From CALBPI01 sp963922335 (GTDB lineage Bacteria > Pseudomonadota > Gammaproteobacteria > Steroidobacterales > Woeseiaceae): DNA of 64,000 nucleotides. The notes beneath the pieces were generated by a model that saw only the letters and a program-made list of their open reading frames with translations, had not been told where the DNA came from and ran no database searches. Shown piece after piece: positions 16,069-23,894 of the stretch. The position numbers and the translations under genes are program-made. How positions within the stretch are numbered: position 1 is the first letter of the stretch; each line of letters begins with the position of its first letter. The DNA lies in the NCBI GenBank assembly GCA_963922335.1, contig CAWUIB010000013.1, positions 1-64,000 of the forward strand, read 5' to 3'.

Positions 16069-17444
16069 GCCGCACTTTTGGTCGATGTGCCGGTGCCTGG
16101 GATTCCTAGTAGCGGCGCTCGCAGACCCCGTGCGAACAGATCCGATCGCCGCGGCTCGCCCATGGATGATTCCGAAAGATGTTCTTCCTCACCTGCGGCG
16201 AGGCTGAAGTACGTCTTTGCAAATCCCTCGTTCGGTGCGTGCCGGATAGGGTATAACCGAGCAAGCCACTCATGCACCGCAGCGCTTGCCGCACGCATGT
16301 TTAGGGAGATTACCGAGGGAGATTCTTCGGGCACGCCTTGCAGGTACCCCTCCCGGACTTGCTGCTCGTAGGCTTCGACGTCGATTTGGCGCACGTACTC
16401 CGCCGAAAGACCCTCGCCCGTGATCTCACCGCGCGACCAAAGCGAGACGCCGCCAGGTCTCACGTAATCAATACGACCACAGACATCGGCGATCTGACGA
16501 TGTCCGTCGATCGTGCGCGTCGGAATCATGACACCGACATCGATGAGGGGGCACAGGAACGACTCCACCATTAGGTCGCAGTAATAACGCCCTGTCACCG
16601 AGTCAACACAGGAGAATAGAACCGTGGCATCGCTTGCCGCAGCAAGGGTTGACGGTGAGTCAATCGGCGTCTCGAACGTCTCAACAACGACAGAGGGATC
16701 GATCGATTTGATGGCGTCTCTAACCACATGCGTTTTGAAGCGACCGACGTCGGTCGGTGTTGCATTCAAGATCCGGTTCAAGTTGCGCTGCTCCACGCGA
16801 TCGAAGTCGACGAGAACAATATGGTCAACACCGAGACGTACCAGCATCTCAGCAACCAAGGAGCCCGTGCCCGATACGCCCACAACCACCGCCACGTGGC
16901 GTCCAAGATCCTGCGTCATCGCAGAGGAGTAGGCCAACGGCCTGAGTCCAGGTCGGGTAAGATCCGCGATGTCATGACCGATCGACCAAATAGCCGAGCA
17001 AGACTGAGCTCGCATGACTTGGTTATACACACGACACATCAGACGTCCATCCGGTGTCATGATTGCAGAGCCGTGCAGATCGTTGCTCCCTGAGACACCG
17101 GCTTGCAACACAGGCACGGTCTGTCGGTCGCTAGCATCGTCCAACGAAGAAAAACCGTAATAGCCCCCGGGATGTGAGTGCGCCAAAACGACACTGCCGT
17201 CGAAGGTGTCCGCGATGTCTACGGCACGCTCGAGACAAGCGCCGGGCCACGTGAGTCGATCGGGTCGTCGCACGTCACAGGTTTCGTATGGGACGAGGAT
17301 CATGTCCTTGACGAGCAGTTGACTCCCATCTCGACCCGAACGTGCGCAAACCAATATTGCAGGCGCTTCCAAGCCGTCACCCGGAAACAAGTGCGCGCGA
17401 AGTCGTGCATGGTCATCAGCGATAATGCGAAGTGTGGGCATCAC
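16065..17444 (-). CDS. JAB peptidase-E1 (ThiF) fusion of the ubiquitin-like system
   Basis: This 459-residue protein joins an N-terminal JAB/MPN metallopeptidase to a ThiF/E1 adenylation domain. The JAMM residues are in place: E26, then H89-S-H91-P and, seven residues on, S99-x-x-D102. The E1 half has the nucleotide loop GVSGTGS (189-195), DFDRVEQRNLNR (213-224) and K237, as needed to adenylate a ubiquitin-like C-terminus. Where relatives often show PGG-x-C-x-x-C, this one reads PGGVSLWS (330-337), so both cysteines are serines. It overlaps both neighbours by four bases. Confidence 0.85.
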   Translation of the reverse strand: MMPTLRIIADDHARLRAHLFPGDGLEAPAILVCARSGRDGSQLLVKDMILVPYETCDVRRPDRLTWPGACLERAVDIADTFDGSVVLAHSHPGGYYGFSSLDDASDRQTVPVLQAGVSGSNDLHGSAIMTPDGRLMCRVYNQVMRAQSCSAIWSIGHDIADLTRPGLRPLAYSSAMTQDLGRHVAVVVGVSGTGSLVAEMLVRLGVDHIVLVDFDRVEQRNLNRILNATPTDVGRFKTHVVRDAIKSIDPSVVVETFETPIDSPSTLAAASDATVLFSCVDSVTGRYYCDLMVESFLCPLIDVGVMIPTRTIDGHRQIADVCGRIDYVRPGGVSLWSRGEITGEGLSAEYVRQIDVEAYEQQVREGYLQGVPEESPSVISLNMRAASAAVHEWLARLYPIRHAPNEGFAKTYFSLAAGEEEHLSESSMGEPRRSDLFARGLRAPLLGIPGTGTSTKSAA

Positions 17445-18586
17445 GCCGCCTCACTGACTTCACGTGCAATGGCCTCGTCGATCAGGGCGACATGTGAGAT
17501 GAGGCTATCGACGTTCGGTTTCCATACCGTGTCAGCATGGCGGTGCCGCGACCAGCGCTGGTAGGAACTACCCTCAATCAGCTGGCGACTTTGCGTACAG
17601 GCGATTGGCCTACCGTTCGTCAGCTCGAGGTGCGGAAAGCAGTAGAACATGTCGAGCGCCGCTGCGGGATAGGTCGGCGGGATGAGAACCGCGATATCGA
17701 CCTCAGACTGGCGGTATCCTGCCGGCAAGGGGTAGGCACGCAAAACACACCAACGCTGCCCCAAATCAACGAGCGCTTCCCAACTCAGGCCACGCTCTTG
17801 CAAGAAGGCCTCGTCCTCGTCCCGAACAGAGAAGTCGCGGCGCAGCCCCGATGGGGCTTCGCCATTGTTGACATGATTCGGTCGCAGCCACAGCTTCTCA
17901 ATGCCTTTGCGACTGAGGTCGATCACATCGCCAAGACCCACGGGCTCTTTTGGGAGACCGACAAACTTCAGTATCGCTGTCCAGCCACTATCCGGATCCA
18001 GGCCTGCCTTGATCAACGCATCTCGGACCACGACTTTCGGCGTGCTAAAGCTGAGCGTGATGCCCTGTACTAGCAGTTTCCAAGTTGCCGGCCGGGTGAA
18101 CAGGCGCTCAACCCCCGCACTGTCTAAATCGACAGATTGGCCCACTTCAAGAACGCAGTCGGGTTCATGCTCGCGAGATAGCACGATTTGTCGCTCAGTT
18201 GGCACCCGAAAAATCAATCGAAGCAAGTCTTCGGTGATCGAGGACGCACCCCAGGGAAATCGCTGGTCGTCAAGACTCGCCAGCCACAAACGATCGCTGC
18301 GGAAGGCGAAGAAGCGCTCAGCGCGCCGATCGCCGATATCTATGACCTCTTCCGGAGTGACTTCATGTAAGCCCGTTCCATCCAGTAGCAAGAGAACGTA
18401 GGCGTTGACCGGGTGGCGTCCAAACGCCTCGAGAACCTGTGCCCCAGTCGGCGTTGCGTCGGCGATACGGCGTTTCTCGTCAAATCCGTCCCCGTCCCAC
18501 AGGCGCACCAAATAGCCGTTCGCGACAGGAAGTGGACTTTGGACGTTGCCGCGCGCCCAGGTTTCAATGTCTATCTCATCCATCAT
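17441..18586 (-). CDS. Triple ubiquitin-like domain fused to an E2-like domain
   Basis: Numbering is from the ATG at 18586, which has AGAGGA upstream; a TTG five codons earlier is less likely. Three beta-grasp repeats of about 65-75 residues (roughly 24-99, 100-168, 169-236) match multi-ubiquitin domains. They are followed by an E2-like domain (about 250-381) with YPLPAGY, IPPTYPAAALDMFY and a YQRWSRH signature near 342-348, as in prokaryotic E2 family E. C330 (PIACTQ) falls where an E2 catalytic cysteine might lie; S346 is another candidate. First gene of the operon. Confidence 0.82.
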   Translation of the reverse strand: MMDEIDIETWARGNVQSPLPVANGYLVRLWDGDGFDEKRRIADATPTGAQVLEAFGRHPVNAYVLLLLDGTGLHEVTPEEVIDIGDRRAERFFAFRSDRLWLASLDDQRFPWGASSITEDLLRLIFRVPTERQIVLSREHEPDCVLEVGQSVDLDSAGVERLFTRPATWKLLVQGITLSFSTPKVVVRDALIKAGLDPDSGWTAILKFVGLPKEPVGLGDVIDLSRKGIEKLWLRPNHVNNGEAPSGLRRDFSVRDEDEAFLQERGLSWEALVDLGQRWCVLRAYPLPAGYRQSEVDIAVLIPPTYPAAALDMFYCFPHLELTNGRPIACTQSRQLIEGSSYQRWSRHRHADTVWKPNVDSLISHVALIDEAIAREVSEAA

Positions 18587-18636
18587 GATGAATCCTCTCA
18601 AGTTGCTGCCCAGACTCGGTGCCCAGGCTTGATGAG

Positions 18637-18673
18637 ATAGTAATAGCTATAATTTAGCTAGTCAATAGCTATT
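18637..18673 (-). promoter_or_regulatory. Promoter and operator of the ubiquitin-like operon
   Basis: On the minus strand TTGACT (18660-18665) and TACTAT (18637-18642) are 17 bases apart, about 50 bases before the ATG. AATAGCTAT occurs at 18642-18650 and again at 18664-18672, 22 bases or two helical turns apart, and the second copy extends to the perfect palindrome AATAGCTATT. These elements overlap the promoter, so a repressor binding here would shut the operon. The adjacent ribbon-helix-helix protein is the natural candidate. Confidence 0.65.
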
Positions 18674-18689
18674 TAAAGATTAATAATTA

Positions 18690-18718
18690 TTGACCGAAAT
18701 ACTGTTTTTCCCTATAAT
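18690..18718 (+). promoter_or_regulatory. Sigma-70 promoter of the RHH-GNAT-XRE-ImmA operon
   Basis: TTGACC (18690-18695) and TATAAT (18713-18718) are separated by 17 bases, a near-consensus promoter. It lies 22 bases before the ATG of the first gene and back to back with the ubiquitin-like operon promoter. Confidence 0.75.
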
Positions 18719-18740
18719 TCTTCCACGAAAGGAGGGCGAA

Positions 18741-18950
18741 ATGGCCAGAAAGACGATGACGTTGAACCTCTCAGACGCTGAAATGGCAGTGCTTGAAGGG
18801 TTGTGTGACAAGAAGGATCTGAGCAAGACCGTCCTCATGCGACAGGCGTTGCGTCTTTACCAACGGGTTGAGGAGCGCTTGGAGCAGGGCGGTAAGCTGT
18901 TCTTTGAGGACGAGGCGACCAGCGAGAAGTCTGAGATTATGATGTTGTGA
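18741..18950 (+). CDS. Ribbon-helix-helix (CopG-type) protein
   Basis: The 69-residue product (MARKTMTLNLSDAEMAVLEG then SKTVLMRQALRLYQRVE) has the strand-helix-helix pattern of a CopG/Arc DNA-binding protein. The ATG at 18741 follows a strong GGAGGG; an upstream start in the open frame would overlap the promoter and is rejected. It is the first gene of a four-gene operon and the likely repressor of the divergent promoters. It overlaps the next gene by four bases (GTGA). Confidence 0.75.
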   Translation: MARKTMTLNLSDAEMAVLEGLCDKKDLSKTVLMRQALRLYQRVEERLEQGGKLFFEDEATSEKSEIMML

Positions 18951-19582
18951 CGCGCCGACCCGAAGTCACACCGGTTGCGCTGACCCGTTTCGATACCAAA
19001 ACACTGGTTGATGCGGAGTTATGGGACGCCATCACCGAGAAAAACCTCGCCGATTGGGAAGCTAAGTGGACGCCGCAGCTTCTCAAGCTGTTAGAGGCAC
19101 TCTACGACCAAGGCGTTGAGCGTGCCCTATGGCCCCAGAGTCGCCATTGGGATTGGCGCGCCAAGACGCGGGCTATCGAAACGCGGCTTGATCAGCAATG
19201 CTTCGCCATCGTCTGTGAGGGTATGACGCAGGCCATGATGATTACCGATTTGACCAGGCGCGCTCGGCTCGCCGGTCAAACGAACGATCATCTTGTTTAT
19301 GTCGATTTCGTCGAAACCGCGCCATGGAATCGACGTGAAATTCTTGGTAAGCCACCAATGTTCACTGGTTGCGGATCGATTCTGATCCGCGCTGCCATCG
19401 AGTTCAGCAAGCTTGAGGAATTCAAAGGCCGAATCGGCTTGCATTCACTGCCGCAGGCTAACAGTTTCTATGCCAATAAAATTGGCATGACGGATTTGGG
19501 GCAGGACCCTGAATACCAAAATCTTCGATACTTCGAGATGACTCCCGAGTCCGCCGAAGCGTTTATTAATGAAGGAGCGTGA
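18947..19582 (+). CDS. GNAT-like acetyltransferase
   Basis: This 211-residue protein has a GNAT-like core: a MMITDLTRRARL strand, a YVDFVETAPWNR strand and, later, GCGSILIRAAIEFS, which stands where the acetyl-CoA loop and helix should be, followed by IGLHSLPQANSFYANKIGMTDLG with the usual late motif (A-x-x-FY-x-x-x-GM). It starts with GTG overlapping the RHH stop. An RHH gene directly before a GNAT gene recalls DUF1778-GNAT toxin-antitoxin pairs, but this GNAT is longer and its operon continues. Confidence 0.7.
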   Translation: MTRRPEVTPVALTRFDTKTLVDAELWDAITEKNLADWEAKWTPQLLKLLEALYDQGVERALWPQSRHWDWRAKTRAIETRLDQQCFAIVCEGMTQAMMITDLTRRARLAGQTNDHLVYVDFVETAPWNRREILGKPPMFTGCGSILIRAAIEFSKLEEFKGRIGLHSLPQANSFYANKIGMTDLGQDPEYQNLRYFEMTPESAEAFINEGA

Positions 19583-19583
19583 T

Positions 19584-20060
19584 ATGAAATTCTCTATCTC
19601 GCGCCAGTGGTGCGCTGAAAAAGGAAAGGTAGAGGACGGTGTGGAGATTGGCGCCGGACTACTTGGAATTGATCCGTTGCTGTCAAGCGATAGCGAAAGT
19701 GCCGCTATTGTCGATGACTCGCGTGTTGCGCTAGGCCGCTTTACTAACTTGAATCGACGACAGCGAAAGCTCTCCTATGAAGCGCTGGCGGACATCGCGG
19801 ATGTGGAGATTGCCGAACTCATGAATATCGAGCATGACGCAAGCTACGAGCCGGAGCCCCGAACCGTTTATCAACTGGCGTCGGTGTTCAAAGTAGATGC
19901 CAAGAAGATGATGGAGTTGGCCGGCCTGATAGAAGCCAAGGATGCGTCGTACATCGAGGACGCCGTACGGTATGCGGCACGCTCGGAGTCTCTGGAAGAA
20001 CTAGACGAGCAAGAGCGTGCCGCTTTGGACGCGATGGTCGCCGTTCTTAGCAAGAAGTAG
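19584..20060 (+). CDS. XRE-family helix-turn-helix protein
   Basis: The product is 158 residues from the ATG at 19584, which has AAGGAG at proper distance. Residues about 50-110 form an XRE-like helix-turn-helix (LSYEALADIADVEIAELMNIE, then VYQLASVFKVDAKKMMELAG). The C-terminal 45 residues are a charged helix. XRE genes directly before ImmA/IrrE peptidases usually encode the repressor that the peptidase cleaves. The N-terminal 45 residues are of unknown role. Confidence 0.75.
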   Translation: MKFSISRQWCAEKGKVEDGVEIGAGLLGIDPLLSSDSESAAIVDDSRVALGRFTNLNRRQRKLSYEALADIADVEIAELMNIEHDASYEPEPRTVYQLASVFKVDAKKMMELAGLIEAKDASYIEDAVRYAARSESLEELDEQERAALDAMVAVLSKK

Positions 20061-20087
20061 GCGAGAAATGCCGAAGCCGGCGAAACC

Positions 20088-21029
20088 ATGGCGAAGAACA
20101 CACACCTGAAACGGAAAACGGCAGCGGACATCGATCAAAAAATCGATCGCCTGCTTCGAGAGCTTGGGTACCCCGAGCCACCGCTCAGACTTGAAATGGT
20201 TCGAGACCTGTTGGAGTTGGATCGCAGCTACTACTCCGCGAAAGACCCCGGGCTCTTACAGGAAACTGTCCACAAGCTGCGCGTCGCAGGGAAACAGGTG
20301 TTGATGCGCCCAGCGCTTCTCATCGAAGCGGTTCGGAAATTCAATCTTCGCGCCCTGTACGTTCCAGATCAGAAGCGCATCTTGCTCGATAAGTCTCAGC
20401 CAATACTCAAGCATCGCTGGAACGAGGCGCATGAAATCGGACACAGTGTGTTGCCCTGGCACGAGGGAGCCATGCTCGGCGATGACGACACGACCCTCAT
20501 TCCCTCCTGCCACGCTAAGCTCGAGAACGAAGCGAACTTTGCAGCGGCGCGTCTGCTTTTTCTACGAGATCGCTTCGTTGACGAGGCGAAAGACATGAAA
20601 CCGTCAATTGCCGCGTTGAAGGCGTTGGCGGAGGTATTCGGCAATACCAATACCTCAACGTTATGGCGGTGTATCGAAGCGTGGGGAGACGAGACGCCGA
20701 TGCTAGGGCTCGTCTCCGCACACCCGATTGTGCGTTATCGAAAAACCGGCTTTGATCCCGCTGCACCGTGTCGTCACTTCATCCAGTCTCCGCTTTTCGC
20801 AAGACAATTTTCGTCTCTTAAGGAAACCACGGTCTTCGACGAAATAGTGGGGTACGCGCGAGGCGGAAAAGGAGGTCCGCTCGGGAGCTCAGACGTCCTC
20901 CTAAAGGACGATAATGGAGATGCACACATCTTCGAGTTCGAGAGTTTCTCGTTTTACCATTACACATTGACGATCTGTGTCTATCGATCGCCCATTTCTG
21001 TTGCGATCAGTATGGCAGGGATTGGGTAG
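20088..21029 (+). CDS. ImmA/IrrE-type zinc metallopeptidase
   Basis: This 313-residue protein carries the HEIGH zinc-binding motif (RWNEAHEIGHSVLPWHEG, near residues 108-125) and a downstream LENEANFAAARLL helix that supplies the third ligand. Such peptidases cleave their partner XRE repressor after a signal such as DNA damage, as in ICEBs1 ImmA. It follows the XRE gene by 27 bases. The C-terminal 100 residues after ALAEVFGNTNTSTLWR are beta-rich and may be a sensor domain. A terminator follows. Confidence 0.8.
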   Translation: MAKNTHLKRKTAADIDQKIDRLLRELGYPEPPLRLEMVRDLLELDRSYYSAKDPGLLQETVHKLRVAGKQVLMRPALLIEAVRKFNLRALYVPDQKRILLDKSQPILKHRWNEAHEIGHSVLPWHEGAMLGDDDTTLIPSCHAKLENEANFAAARLLFLRDRFVDEAKDMKPSIAALKALAEVFGNTNTSTLWRCIEAWGDETPMLGLVSAHPIVRYRKTGFDPAAPCRHFIQSPLFARQFSSLKETTVFDEIVGYARGGKGGPLGSSDVLLKDDNGDAHIFEFESFSFYHYTLTICVYRSPISVAISMAGIG

Positions 21030-21207
21030 TGATGAGTGTTTCGATTTAACTTAGCCGGAGTGCCCTCTCCAGTTGTGGAGTTTTCTGACACTAATTCATT
21101 GCTGTTGCTTGACTAAACCGCTAATTCTGACGCTCTCGTTTTTTCAGTATGAGATAGCGCATTAGTTGCGATTCGAGCCCGATAAGTTGCGAGTAGATAA
21201 GTCGCTT

Positions 21208-21256
21208 AGCCCAGAGACGGCACTCTCTAGGGTTCTGTCTTTGGGCTGTTTTCTTG
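21208..21256 (+). terminator. Rho-independent terminator of the RHH-GNAT-XRE-ImmA operon
   Basis: AGCCCAGAGAC (21208-21218) pairs with GTCTTTGGGCT (21237-21247), with one G-U pair, and GTTTTCTT follows. It lies about 180 bases after the ImmA-type stop codon. Confidence 0.6.
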
Positions 21257-21467
21257 CCCGGAGATTATGTTCGAATCGATTTAATGATTGTCTCTTGGCT
21301 TAACGGCACCTCTACACAAGATCAGCCGCTTCTATGGTGCAAGGGCGAGTGTCGGCATTCGGCCATAAGCGGTCGTCGAGGACGGCAGAGTGCAGTGCCT
21401 CGTTAGGCGGCAAGGCAATGGAGCATTCGCCTTACGACAGATTCGCTCGCAATCCCTCTGCCTCCCC
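21257..21467. other. Intergenic region after the ImmA operon
   Basis: Including the 180 bases before the terminator, about 440 bases between the ImmA-type gene and the next gene hold no convincing coding sequence. I see no other structure there. Confidence 0.4.
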
Positions 21468-21917
21468 TTACGTCCTCAATCGATAGTCGCCAAACGGACT
21501 GTGGTGTCCGTCGCGTTCGACAAACACCTGAACAAAAATGTCGAGTTTGGCGTAGGCGTCGAGAGTAAGGTTGTTGTCTGACTCCACCCCCGCGATGTAG
21601 TCCTGCCAATCCACGAGATAGATCTTATCCTGGTGTTCCCATAACTGCTTGGCGAGCTCGAGTTCAGCATCAGACGCAGCTACCAAATCTCCCCATTTTC
21701 TAAACCCAACCAAACGGGCAAAAAGGTGCTGCGCCTTCATAAGCGTGAAGTTTTCCTCGTCCCAATCGAATTCAAGGAAAATCCGATCGACATCAAAGTA
21801 GGTGGGGGAATAGAAATAAGAACTGCTCCCATCGACCTCATCAATGTAGGAAGTCCGGGTCTTGTAGTCCTTGAAGAGCTTTTTGGCTTGCGCCTTGAAA
21901 TAGTTAACGCGTGACAT
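21468..21917 (-). CDS. Conserved hypothetical protein
   Basis: The product from the ATG at 21917 is 149 residues (MSRVNYFKAQAKKLFKDYKT at the start). AAGGAG precedes this ATG, so the longer open frame is rejected. The protein is acidic and aromatic-rich, with a helix FTLMKAQHLFARLVGFRKWGDLVAA in the middle. It resembles a family of conserved hypotheticals I recall from other phyla, in which an N-terminal NYFK-x-x-AK-x-L-x-KDYKT segment is typical, but no function is known to me. No partner gene is evident. Confidence 0.65.
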   Translation of the reverse strand: MSRVNYFKAQAKKLFKDYKTRTSYIDEVDGSSSYFYSPTYFDVDRIFLEFDWDEENFTLMKAQHLFARLVGFRKWGDLVAASDAELELAKQLWEHQDKIYLVDWQDYIAGVESDNNLTLDAYAKLDIFVQVFVERDGHHSPFGDYRLRT

Positions 21918-22308
21918 GACATACTCCTTGCTATCCCAAGTCTGCTGCCTAGATCCAATGCGTCCGTAGTCAGGTTCCAGCCAACAAACTTGAGCCAAGG
22001 TTGTATGACAAAGTCGAGGGATGATGAAATCTTTGCACGGACAAGCGGGCCAACCCCATGGCGCAGCATCAGTATATTCCAATCGGGAAGTGACTCAAAG
22101 CGCAACAATCGAGGCGTAGCCGGAAGCGGCTCAGCCTCATTGTTTGGTCAATCTTGCTTGGTAGTTCGGTGCCTAAACTATAGTGCAAGTGCGGGAGTAG
22201 ACAGTAACGCTCGCTATGTGTGGATGTATCGCAATCGTCTGCGTTGGGTCAACAGCAGTGACGATAGCAGTCATTCTGCGTGGTGCAGGAGTCGGCCAAA
22301 ACCGGCCA
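21918..22308. other. Intergenic region
   Basis: These 391 bases hold no convincing gene on either strand. The promoter of the 21468-21917 gene should lie at the left side. No repeat or hairpin of note was seen. Confidence 0.35.
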
Positions 22309-22644
22309 TTATGCGGCTTCGATTCTCGCGTTAACCTGTTCTTTCGACAGCTTTCTCGGCTGTCGGAAAGAGTAATGAAGTTTGCCACCAGTCTGGGCGA
22401 CCAGCTTAACCAGGTAGTCAATACTCATCCCGTCCAGATTCTCCGCCATAATCTTGCTAATCTTTGGCTGCTGAATCCCGAAATATGCAGCGGCCTTCGC
22501 TTGCGTCAGATTATTCTTGACGATAAAGGTCCGAATCTGTTCGCCAAGAAAGACCTGCAGTGCCATCCGCTCTGCTTCCTCCGCAGAAAAACCAAGATCT
22601 TCGAATACGTTGCCTTTGGTTACTGTAGCCATGATCTTTCTCAT
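22309..22644 (-). CDS. HigA-type antitoxin (XRE)
   Basis: The product (111 residues, or 107 from the second ATG at 22632) has a helix-turn-helix (LTQAKAAAYFGIQQPKISKIM) and is the antitoxin of the pair with the gene just upstream. The first ATG overlaps the toxin stop (TAATG), which favours coupled translation. The toxin-first order is that of higBA. It probably represses the operon by binding the two palindromic repeats upstream. Confidence 0.8.
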   Translation of the reverse strand: MRKIMATVTKGNVFEDLGFSAEEAERMALQVFLGEQIRTFIVKNNLTQAKAAAYFGIQQPKISKIMAENLDGMSIDYLVKLVAQTGGKLHYSFRQPRKLSKEQVNARIEAA

Positions 22645-22964
22645 TAAAACGACTTCAATCGCTGTTTACCCAATTCGATGTCACTCTTGGCGGTTCGCTG
22701 TGTTTTTTTCTCAAATGCGTGTAACACAACAATCGATTCTCTCCGTCGGGTCACATAGAAGACCCGAAACTGACCGCCCTCCGAAATCTTGATCTCCCTT
22801 ACGCCACGACCGACTGACTTCATCGCGCGCCAATGTAATGGGTCGCTGCCGAGCTGAAGTCGGAACAACTCTTCACCGGCCCGACGACGAGCGGCAACAG
22901 ACCATCCACGGACTGTGTCTATCGATTCGCCCAGCCAAAGGATCGGCGTGAGGTCGTTACCCAT
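22644..22964 (-). CDS. HigB/Gp49-type toxin (RelE superfamily)
   Basis: This 106-residue basic protein has the phage Gp49/HigB pattern: WLGESIDTVRGWSVAARRRAGEELFRLQLG, then MKSVGRGVREIKI, FRVFYVTRRRE and VVLHAFEKKTQRT. Family members cut mRNA at ribosomes. Conserved basic and aromatic residues of the active face (R, F, K in HAFEKKT) are present, so it looks intact. It is transcribed first, from a strong promoter with duplicated operators. Confidence 0.82.
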   Translation of the reverse strand: MGNDLTPILWLGESIDTVRGWSVAARRRAGEELFRLQLGSDPLHWRAMKSVGRGVREIKISEGGQFRVFYVTRRRESIVVLHAFEKKTQRTAKSDIELGKQRLKSF

Positions 22965-22970
22965 ACATGA

Positions 22971-23023
22971 AGTATATCTAATAAGGTATATCTGTCAATT
23001 ATAAATATATCATATTAGGTATA
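22971..23023 (-). promoter_or_regulatory. Promoter and twin operators of the HigBA-type pair
   Basis: On the minus strand TTGACA (22993-22998) and TATACT (22971-22976) are 16 bases apart. Two 18-base imperfect palindromes, TATATCTAATAAGGTATA (22973-22990) and TATATCATATTAGGTATA (23006-23023), differ at three positions and are 33 bases apart. One covers the minus-10 box, the other lies upstream of the minus-35 box. This fits cooperative antitoxin repression. Confidence 0.7.
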
Positions 23024-23280
23024 ATCAGCCGGGCGGACGAATGACGCCTTAGGGTCGGCAGCGGCTGGCGATCGTATCTCGACCGCGGCGGCCTAGGCAA
23101 TGGTCTGGTGTTGAGACCGGACGTCCAGCTCGGAAATCACTCCTTATCAAAAATTCGCACGGAGAAAATATCAACCTATGTGCACCCCCTTTGAGGAAGT
23201 AGCATCTTATGGGCGTGTCTAGTCGCAATGTACGGCGCTCAGTGATGGCGTAATTGAATGAATCATGGGCAGGTGTAAGC
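23024..23280. other. Intergenic region between toxin-antitoxin modules
   Basis: About 260 bases without a convincing gene lie between the HigBA operator and the VapC stop codon. No further structure was seen. Confidence 0.35.
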
Positions 23281-23691
23281 TCAACTCATGGGTCGACTCC
23301 CGCTCAGAGAAATTAGTTTGGGACGATCTAGTCGAACCCCTATCAAGGACTCGCTTCCACTAATTACCGACCTCCGGTGCACGCGCGCGAGCGCTAGAAG
23401 AATCAGATCCTCCAACCCAAGGTTATGGGCGATTGTTGCGTAGCTTACTCTCGCTACCTCCAGTGCGACCGACTCGTCGACGTCGAGGACCTCTAAGCCT
23501 AGATTCAGCAATCTAGTCGATTCATAAGGCTCGACCTTCACTCCAATTTTGCTCGCAAGAACGGCCAGCGTTATCGCGCTTATAGAGCTCCGCTCAATGT
23601 TGTCTTCAACAATTTCCGCGCTAGGCTTGTCGTCGAACCAGTCGAGTAGGGCGGCTGAGTCCAGCAATACCCTGTCCTCATCCGCCTTCAA
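23281..23691 (-). CDS. VapC-like PIN-domain protein with degenerate active site
   Basis: This 136-residue protein has the PIN fold order of VapC: VLLDSAALLDWF with the first aspartate, SSISAITLAVLASKIG, LGLEDLILLALARV with a later aspartate, and VISGSESLI. In active VapC toxins the second segment carries a glutamate (usually ITxxE) and the last a T-x-D; here those places hold valine and serine. It overlaps the antitoxin gene by four bases. The fold assignment is fair, but RNase activity is doubtful. Confidence 0.7.
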   Translation of the reverse strand: MKADEDRVLLDSAALLDWFDDKPSAEIVEDNIERSSISAITLAVLASKIGVKVEPYESTRLLNLGLEVLDVDESVALEVARVSYATIAHNLGLEDLILLALARVHRRSVISGSESLIGVRLDRPKLISLSGSRPMS

Positions 23692-23894
23692 TTGAGGACC
23701 CCTTTTATTAGCTCTTTTTTTGCCCTGGGAAGTTCGGCTGCGACTGCCACTTCAATCAACGATTGCTTGTCCCCCCTGCGATCGTGCAACGAGACCGTGA
23801 GTTTGTCACCGGGTTGTAGGTTCATGGCATGCCGGATCTTCGCTGGAATTAGCAATCTCCCTTCTTGATCGATCCTTACATTCTTCTTGATCAT
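23688..23894 (-). CDS. AbrB/MazE-type antitoxin of the VapC-like protein
   Basis: The 68-residue product has a swapped-hairpin AbrB domain (VRIDQEGRLLIPAKIRHAMN LQPGDKLTVSL, split here for length) and a C-terminal toxin-binding tail. AbrB-type VapB proteins pair with PIN toxins. The gene precedes and overlaps the toxin gene, the standard order. Confidence 0.75.
   Translation of the reverse strand: MIKKNVRIDQEGRLLIPAKIRHAMNLQPGDKLTVSLHDRRGDKQSLIEVAVAAELPRAKKELIKGVLN

Noticed and set aside
18947..19582. Simple RHH-GNAT toxin-antitoxin pair
   Set aside because: The acetyltransferase is longer than the usual toxin (about 160-180 residues) and the operon continues with XRE and ImmA genes, so I do not call it a toxin outright.
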